In this document: piece after piece, positions 13,201 to 22,200 of the stretch
Numbering within the stretch: the stretch's first letter is position 1
How the letters are laid out: each line of letters begins with the position of its first letter
NCBI RefSeq assembly: GCF_032854445.1
Contig: NC_088302.1
Span: 57,574,237-57,638,236, forward strand
Source: Liolophura sinensis
Lineage: Eukaryota > Mollusca > Polyplacophora > Chitonida > Chitonidae
Direction of reading: 5' to 3'
DNA length: 64,000 bases
The notes under the pieces: generated by a model
What the model was told of the DNA's origin: nothing
The model's database searches: none
What the model saw: only the letters and a program-made list of their open reading frames with translations
Position numbers and translations under genes: made by a program

Positions 13201-16200
13201 AAATGATGAAGCATAAGTGTATGGATGTTACCACTGCAGGGGACATAGGTCCAGCGTAGGCTCGTACAACTAGCTGGGGGTCCCTGGGGCTTTGTGAGGA
13301 GGCTGTCGGCGCAAGCACACTTCTCTGTGCAGACTCAGGTGACCAAGGTTCACCAATCACAGGCTGGGAACAGTTGTCATCCGATCTCAAGAGTGGGACA
13401 AAACACGAATCTGTAACAAAACATCTGTAAGTTTCAATCCCATCAACACAAAATACAAGTCTGTCACAAAACACAAGTTTCATTCCCGTCAACACAAAAC
13501 ACAAGTCTGTCACAAAATACAAGTTTCAATCCCACCAACACAAAACACAAGTCTGTCACAAACCACAAGTTTCAATCCCATTAACACAAAACACAAGTCT
13601 GTCACAAAACACAAGTTCCATTCCCATCAACACAAAATAGAAGTCCATAACAAAACACAAGTTTCAATCACATCAACACAAAATACAAGCCCATAACAAA
13701 ACACAAGTTTCATTCCCATCAACACAAAACACAAGTCCATAACAAAATACAAGTTTCAATCCCATCAACACAAAACACAAGTCTATCACAACATACAAGT
13801 TTCAATCCCATCAACACAAAACACAAGTCCATAACAAAACACAAGTTTCATTCTCGTCAACACAAAACACAAGTCTATAACAAAATACAAGTTTCAATCC
13901 CATCAACACAAAACACAAGCCTATAACAAACCACAAGTTTCAATCCCATCAACACAAAACAAGTCCATAACAAAACACAAATTTCAATCAATTCAATAGG
14001 GCCTTTTGGAACACTCTGGCAGGTTTCAATATACGACGCATAATCTTCTTTAATATCAAACCAAATATTTACTTCCCTCTCGTCCGCATTATTTTCTGCA
14101 GCACAATGCAACTGAGCTACAGGCACCCTCCACCAATAAACCACATCTAAAATATAACAAGGTGAAATAATAAAGGATTGACTAATATTTTTCAAGTTAA
14201 CTGGGATATAAACAAAAATCCACAGTGTAAACTGCATGAATCTGCGTAGCGGTTCAAGAAAAAAGTTTGCACAGCGTTTTTTTGTGTATACCCCAATATA
14301 CCTAAAAAATATTACAGTCAATCATAATAATTTAATTTAATTTAATTTAAGGAATAAAAGGATGTTATCTAATGTTTTAGTTTCATTCAAAACTGTGAGA
14401 AATGTTAGTTGATTGTTCTGAAGAAGGGAACGCGGCCGGCTCCAGAATACACACTGTATGAATGAGATTCCTTGGGCCCGTGAAATTTGTGATCAAAGTT
14501 CTAAGTTACTAAGCAACGTCACATGCCCTGTAAGCGAAATGACGAGGCAAAGCTTGCATCTGTGGGTCATTTCAAAAAGAATTGTGAATAACTGAACATT
14601 TAGAGGTGAAGTCCAAGGCAGGCAATTTTGGGCACAGAAGATGCAGAAGGAGTTGAATTTATTTTGTGCGACATATTTTCTAGGAGACAATGCCCTTGCG
14701 CTGTTTATGACGGACTAGTGCTACTGTTGTTGCAAGCCAAGGATATGTGGGAGTGTGTAGGCTACACAAGTCACTTCGTCATGTCAGTTGCAAAACATGT
14801 GTAGTATTAGTATTTCAAACATACTGGCTATCCAAGAACAACAGCGTGTATTTCAAACATACTGGCTATCCAAGAGCAACAGTGTGTATTTTAAACACTT
14901 TGGAAAAGCAATTTTGATCAAACTGGCTTGTTTTTGCCTATGCAATTACATTCCCTGACCCAGTATATCTGTGCTTGTTTGTGATCCAGCTCATATACTG
15001 AGGTAGGCATTACTGTTTAACAGTCTTAATTCATCCTAGACTATCCACAGAATTTGTACTGATGCTCCTGTTATGAATGTTCGGGAGCGGCAGATCCAGG
15101 ATCAATCCTGGGTCGAGTCACACCTACAACTTCAAAAGAGGAAGTTGTAACTTCCTCGCTTGGCGTTCAGCATGAAGGGGATAGTGCAATGACTGGTTGA
15201 CCCGTATCAGTATAATGGCTCGGGTGGGGTGGCTTACTTGCTTTCGTTAAGTCGTTTCAATGAACCAGCACTAGATAAAAGAGCGGTGGAAATCCGTCCT
15301 GCAGCAAGGAGATATATTACATACACCCTAAGGATTCTTTTGTCGTCATATGACCGAGGAATTGTGGAGCACGACGTTAAACACCAAGCACTCCCTCACT
15401 CACTGCTGTTAAGAATGTGAATATACACATAATACAGATGAATGTCGATGTATTTGTAGTGTTCTGTTTTGTCATTTTACATGATGTGCCCTCAGTCTCT
15501 TTCAAATCCATTCTCAGAAAAAGCAGTCCTTTGTGGGGGTGGCTTCACTTTTTTCTGCTTGTCGGAGTATAAACACAAAAATTGACAAATCGCATGGTGC
15601 CTTATAAGCGTAAATTCAGGAAAACGGAATTATTCTTGTATGATTCCAAACACCCAGCAAACATAGCAGTACCTTTCACCAATGTATTTCTTTGACACAT
15701 GACACATAATGGAACTATCCAATACTGGTACTTCACATTCTCTCACTGTTGGTTAACATCATCCTCAAGACTGCAATAACAATCTGCCTCATGGAAGAAA
15801 CTGGACTGCCCAGGAATAAACCACCCATCACAAGCAAGTTACTAACTAACTTTCAATCATACAGGAGTAAGCGTTTTTGTCACCTGACTCACCTTCAAGC
15901 AAGCTTTGGATTCTTTCACTCAAACTTTTACATGGAGATGAGCAACGAGAACAGACAACCTGCAACAACAATACAGATATCACCAAGCGGTATCACCTGA
16001 ATATTAGGCTTCTTTGATTACCCTGTATCTGTACCCATTACCAGTACCTGTACCTTTACCCAGTACATATACCTGTACCCAGCACCTGTACCCTATACCT
16101 GTGCCCAGTACATGTACCTGTACCTAGCACCTGTGCCCAGTACCTGTACCTAGAACCTGTACCCTATACCTCGATCCTGTAGATGTATCCAGAACATGTA

Positions 16201-19200
16201 CCTGTACCCAGCACCTGTGCCCAGTGCCTGTACCTCTGCTCAGTACCTGTACCTATACCCAGCACCTGTACTCTATACCTATGCCCTATACCTCTACCCT
16301 GTATCTGTACCTGTACCCAATACCTGTACCTGTACCCAGTGTCTGCCCCCAGTACTTGTGTAAACCCACAAATACATGTAGCTGCTGTTTGGTACAGATA
16401 AGACAGCATACCCTGTACATGTGTAAGCCTATACACACAGCTGCTGTCTGGGACAGATAAGGCAGCATACCCTGTACATGTGTAAGCCTATACACACAGC
16501 TGCTGTCTGGGACAGATAAGACAGCATACCCTGCACATGTGTAAACCTATACACACAGCTGCTGTCTGGTACAGATAAGGCAGCATACCCTGTACATGTG
16601 TAAGCCTATACACACAGCTGCTGTCTGGGACAGATAAGACAGCATACCCTGACAATGTGTAAACCTATACACACATCTGCTGTTTGGTACAGATAAGACA
16701 CCATACCCTGTACATGTGTAAACCTATACACACATCTGCTGTTTGGTACAGATAAGACACCATACCCTGTACATGTGTAAGCCTATACAATCAGCTGTTG
16801 TCTGGGACAGATAAGGCAGCATACCCTGTACATGTGTAAGCCTATACACTCAGCTGTTGTCTGTCTGATATGAGGCACTGACTGACACAGACAGCCAACA
16901 TGTACATGAGGCACTGACTGACACAGACAGCAAACCTGTACATGAGGCACTGACTGATACAGACAGCAAACCTCTACATAAGGTACTAACACAGACAACC
17001 AACCTGTACATGAGGCACTGACTGACACAGACAGCAAACCTGTACATGAGGCACTGACTGATACAGACAGCAAACCTCTACATAAGGTACTGACTAACAT
17101 AGACAACCAACCTGTACATGAGGTACTGACTGGCACAGACAGCAAACCTGTACATGAGGGACCGATTGACACAGCCAGCCAACCTGTCCATGGTTTACTG
17201 ACTGACGCAGACAGCCAACCTCTAGATGAAGTACTGACTGACACAGATAGCCAACCTGTACATGAGGTACTGACTAACAAGAGACAGCAAACCTTGTTCA
17301 CTCTTTAAAAACTTTGTTGTTTTCATAACCAAGTTCTTTCACACTGAAGTCAAATATTCCTTCTTGATTCTGGATCCAACCTTAAATTTGAGTGAATTTA
17401 CGAACTTTAAACCTAAACAACTGAAGCTGAAAGGCATCCATTGCTTTTGCCACTGTGGTGAAGGTACGCCAATTTTGCTTTCGCCCTACAGAAATTGTAT
17501 CTGCCAAAACTAATGTATTGAATGGCTAGTCGAGGCATAGCAACTAAGTAAATAATCCAAATCTTATAATGAGTTCGGGCTGTTTTTGTTTTGTTTTTGT
17601 TTTGTTTTTTTTATTTGACGCAAAGGGCACTTCAAGGGAACGGCAGCGTCCGGTAATCAGACGCTGAGAAGGGCTGGATTAGGCCCTGACCTGTGAAGCA
17701 CATGTAGATGTACGTATGTACTGAACTACCTGTGAAGCACATGGAGATGTACGTATGTGCTGAACTACCTGTGAAGCACATGGAGATGTACGTATGCACT
17801 GAACTACCTGTTTCCAACACAGGTACAGTAGACTACACTGCACACTTACCTGTATGTAGTTACTGACAGACAAAAATAAGGCAGAATTCCCTACAGATTA
17901 TGCATATGACAACCATATCTTGAGCTGCTATCAAGGCAACAGCTACATGTCAGTAGTCACAAGTGACTTGAGCTTTACCCTGGGATCTTTATCTCCACTG
18001 CCAGACAACTGGATTGCTTTAAGATGAATAGTTTCTCAGTAATAAGACTTAATAATACAGAAACTACAACACAAATCTCACACAGGAACAAAACTCAGAA
18101 GGAAGAGACATTTGGAGCAGCCAAGCGGGGAGTTAATCAAGCAGCTAGGATTCTGTATCTGTCTCACCTGACTAGGAGTCTCGCCATGCTTGTTCACCCG
18201 TTTTCTGTCTGTGCTGGGATGAGAGGCAAACACCTCCACCACCTCCGCATAGCCGAACTTACAAGCAAAATGTAACGGGCTCTCACAAAACTAGACAAGA
18301 GACAAAGATTTCAGAAATAATGCAAAAACTGTGGCATTTAAACACAAATTATAAAGAACATCTATTGTACGTAACCTTGAATCATGATTCTATTTCTCTA
18401 ATAAGTAAAAACAGATTCACACAGAAGACAACAGAAGAAAGCTGAGCAAGTACCCTAGTTGTTGTAAGTTTCAAGACATATTAGTAGTGTTGAAAGTAGA
18501 AGATTTCTTTACCAGCCTTTTTGAAAAGTAAAGATATGAGTATGTTGTTCATTAGATGGTCTAACCATGTGAAAAAAAAGAAACTCAATATTCCTGCTAC
18601 AATTACATATATACTGGCAAAAATGAGCAGACCAGGTGTCGCAAAAATGAGAAGAAATAGGGTAATACAAACACATGTAGATGTACGTACGTGCTGAACT
18701 ACCTGTGAAGCACATGTAGATGTACGTACGTGCTGAACTACCTGTGAAGCACATGTAGATGTACGTACGTGCTGAACTACCTGTGAAGCACATGTAGATG
18801 TACGTATGTGCTGAACTACCTGTGAAGCACATGTAGATGTACGTATGCACTGAACTACCTGTGAAGCACATGTAGATGTATGTATGCACTGAACTACCTG
18901 TGAAGCACACGTAGATGTACGTACGTGCTGAACTACCTGTGAAGCACATGTAGATGTATGTATGCACTGAACTACCTGTGAAGCACATGGAGATGTACGT
19001 ACGTGCTGAACTACCTGTGAAGCACATGTAGATGTACGTATGCACTGACCTGCCTGTGAAGCACATGTACATGTAGATGTAAGTATGCTCTGAACAACCT
19101 GTGAAGCACATGTAAATGTACATATGCTCTGAACTACCTGTGAAGCAAATGTAGATCTATGTATGTATGCTCTTAACTACCTGTGAAACACATGTAAATG

Positions 19201-22200
19201 TACGTATGCTCTGAACTACCTGTGAAGCACATGCAGATGTATGTATGTACTGAACTACCTGTGAGGCATATGTAGATGTACATATGCTCTGAATTACCTA
19301 CGGTTTCCTACGGTTGACCTCCACCCCACGTGCACACCACAACTCAGCCCGAAAATTCAGACTAAGGATGCCTTGTATTTACAGATATGTAGAGAACTCT
19401 GCCATCTGGGATGACATGTGCATCTGATCATCACACTGTATCATTAAAAAGTCGTTTTCTGTGTGTAACAAACACTGTTTTTTGAAGCCAGGTCGGTTGG
19501 TCAGCATCTTTTTTCTTGAAGTAAATTGAAAAAAGTAATTCCTGGACCGCATAATCTGAATGCTAATTAAATTATAGCGGGTCCAATTTTCGTCACCTGC
19601 TTCAGGACATATTTTAAATGCTCTTTAAAAACTTTGTTGTTTTCATAACCAAGTTCTTTCACACTGAAGTCAAATATTCCTTCTTGATTCTGGATCCAAC
19701 CTTAAATTTGAGTGAATTTACGAACTTTAAACCTAAACAACTGAAGCTGAAAGGCATCCATTGCTTTTGCCACTGTGGTGAAGGTACGCCAATTTTGCTT
19801 TCGCCCTACAGAAATTGTATCTGCCAAAACTAATGTAGTGAATGGCTAGTCGAGGCATAGCAACTAAGTAAATAATCCAAATCTTATAATGAGTTCGGGC
19901 TGTTTTTGTTTTGTTTTTGTTTTTTTTATTTGACGCAAAGGGCATTTCGAGGGAACGGCAGCGTCCGGTAATCAGACGCTGAGAAGGGCTGGATTAGGCC
20001 CTGACCTGTGAAGCACACGTAGATGTACGTATGTACTGAACTACCTGTGAAGCACATGGAGATGTACGTATGCTCTGAACTACCTGTGAAGCACATGTAG
20101 ATGTATGTATGCTCTGAACTACCTGTGAAGCACATGGAGATGTACGTATGCACTGAACTACCTGTGAAGCACATGTAGATGTACGTATGCTCTGAACTAC
20201 CTGTGAAGCACATGGAGATGTACGTATCCTCTGAACTACCTGTGAAGCACATGTAGATGTACGTTTGCTCTGAACTACCTGTGAAGCACATCCACATGTA
20301 CTTACCCGCTGAACTACCTTTGAAGCACATGTAGATGTATGTATGTACTGAACTACCTCTAAAGCACATGTAGATGTACGTATGCACTGAAGTACCTGTG
20401 AACCACATGTAAATGTGCGTATGTACTGAACTACCTCTGTAGTACATCCATAATAGAAGTAATAACCAATTATTTGGTGTGACATCAACAAAGACCCACC
20501 CCTTTGTCAGGCATGTTCAGGTAGAGATCGGTGATAAACTTGATGCGGTTGTTACAGGTCATCTCCGAGTCCATGGGATAGAGAGTCTTGAGGAAGCCAC
20601 TGTTCTGAATGGTGTCTATAATTAGGCGACACATAATGGGTTGGTTACTCTTGGCTGCCACATGTAGGGCATTATAGCGAAAACCTTCCTAAAATACAGA
20701 AATGGAGAAAATAAAATTAAACTCATAACAACTACGTGAGTATCCTGGCAATTTTAAAGAAAAGTTTACAACCTTATACTGGACTGGTATGGATATCAAA
20801 GTTCAAGCCCAGAGTTGTTGCTATCAAAAAACTGTAATGCTGTTGATCGCATGAACAACGTGCAAAATACTATTTTTGTATTAAATTAGTTCAGTTCTGG
20901 ATGAGTAAGCAATGCCTGAAGAACACATATAAGACTTACCTGTAAAATAACAGGTGTGTCCCCACTGCTGATGAGATAACGAGGGTTGGTCCACACAGTC
21001 TCTCGGAAGCTTTCCTCATCCCCTTTCTCTATTAACTTTCTGAGAGCAACTAACTCAGGCATTTTGGGGGCTTTAAAGGCAATGCCTTCCGAGGAAGGCA
21101 CTTGACTAAATTCAGACTACAACAGTCATATAAAGCACAACCATGAATGATGTACACTATGTGATTGCAACTGTATTAAACTGCACCAACTCAAGTTCTA
21201 AAAGGAACTAATATTAAACGATATGAAGGAAAAGGTATTTCTGGCTGAATAACAGTAAAAACACTCAAAAAAAATCAGTTTGCACAAATTTTTCCTGCTG
21301 AGACATAATACTCTTTACATGCAGATGAATCAAGCAGATATGACATCGAGTCAAACAATCATGCTGGAATGGCAAGAGCGATTGAAAGTATGTGTAATGA
21401 GTGCTTATGTAGCAGTGATGAGTGACACAATGTGCTCTGGCTTGACATCACACCAAGCAAAAGTGGAAATGAAAGAAACATTTGTTTCAGTAATGTGCAT
21501 GAATAGTGCTTTTAATATACTGCAATATTTTTCTGTCAGTCTATAGAAGCAATTAATACCGTCTCCGTCCTTGTCATTTAGACTTACACTGAAGTAATGT
21601 AACACAATCAAATATCTCAGTTATACAATGCACTACTCAACAGACAAACCCTAGGCTACTCTTCATGTACTTACCACAGCAGATTTAAGCGGGGAGCAGA
21701 TTTCAATTTTTGAGTGGGAAAACTTCTCCGCCTCTGAAAGACTTTTAAAGGTTTTGAACCGTGACCCTTTGTATGCTTTGACAGCTTTCAGAGCAGCTGT
21801 CTTGTCTGTAAACACCAGCTGGGCATCTGTTCAAGTATACACATAAATGTGAATGTACATGTTAAGATTAATCTGTCTAGACAAAATCAGTGCCACTTAT
21901 TTTTAATATTCAGAGTCCGGCAGTCCATCCATGTCTCTCAAAATACATGGCACTGATTTCAAACTCCCACCTGCGTTCTCACTCAACACAATCAAACTCA
22001 CCACCTCTCCTAGTCTGCGTATACACTGTCTCGTGGGATGAGACATAATTGGATATGCCACAATCATGGGTGCTCAACCTTCAGTCAGAGTCCCTGCCAT
22101 TCATAGAAGTGAATAAGCACTCCACATATTCTAGAAGGTCAGATTTGCAAGGTAAAATCTCCCCTTCCCTTTACCACACAACTTTACATGGTAAATATAA

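Noticed and set aside
13875-14321. Minus-strand open frame of about 148 codons, partly non-repetitive, with a tRNA-like GGTGCCTGTAGCTCAGTTG
   Set aside because: It does not match ANKLE2, it overlaps the 46 bp array, and the exon 6 to exon 7 phase joins perfectly without it. The tRNA-like start has no convincing B-box or cloverleaf.
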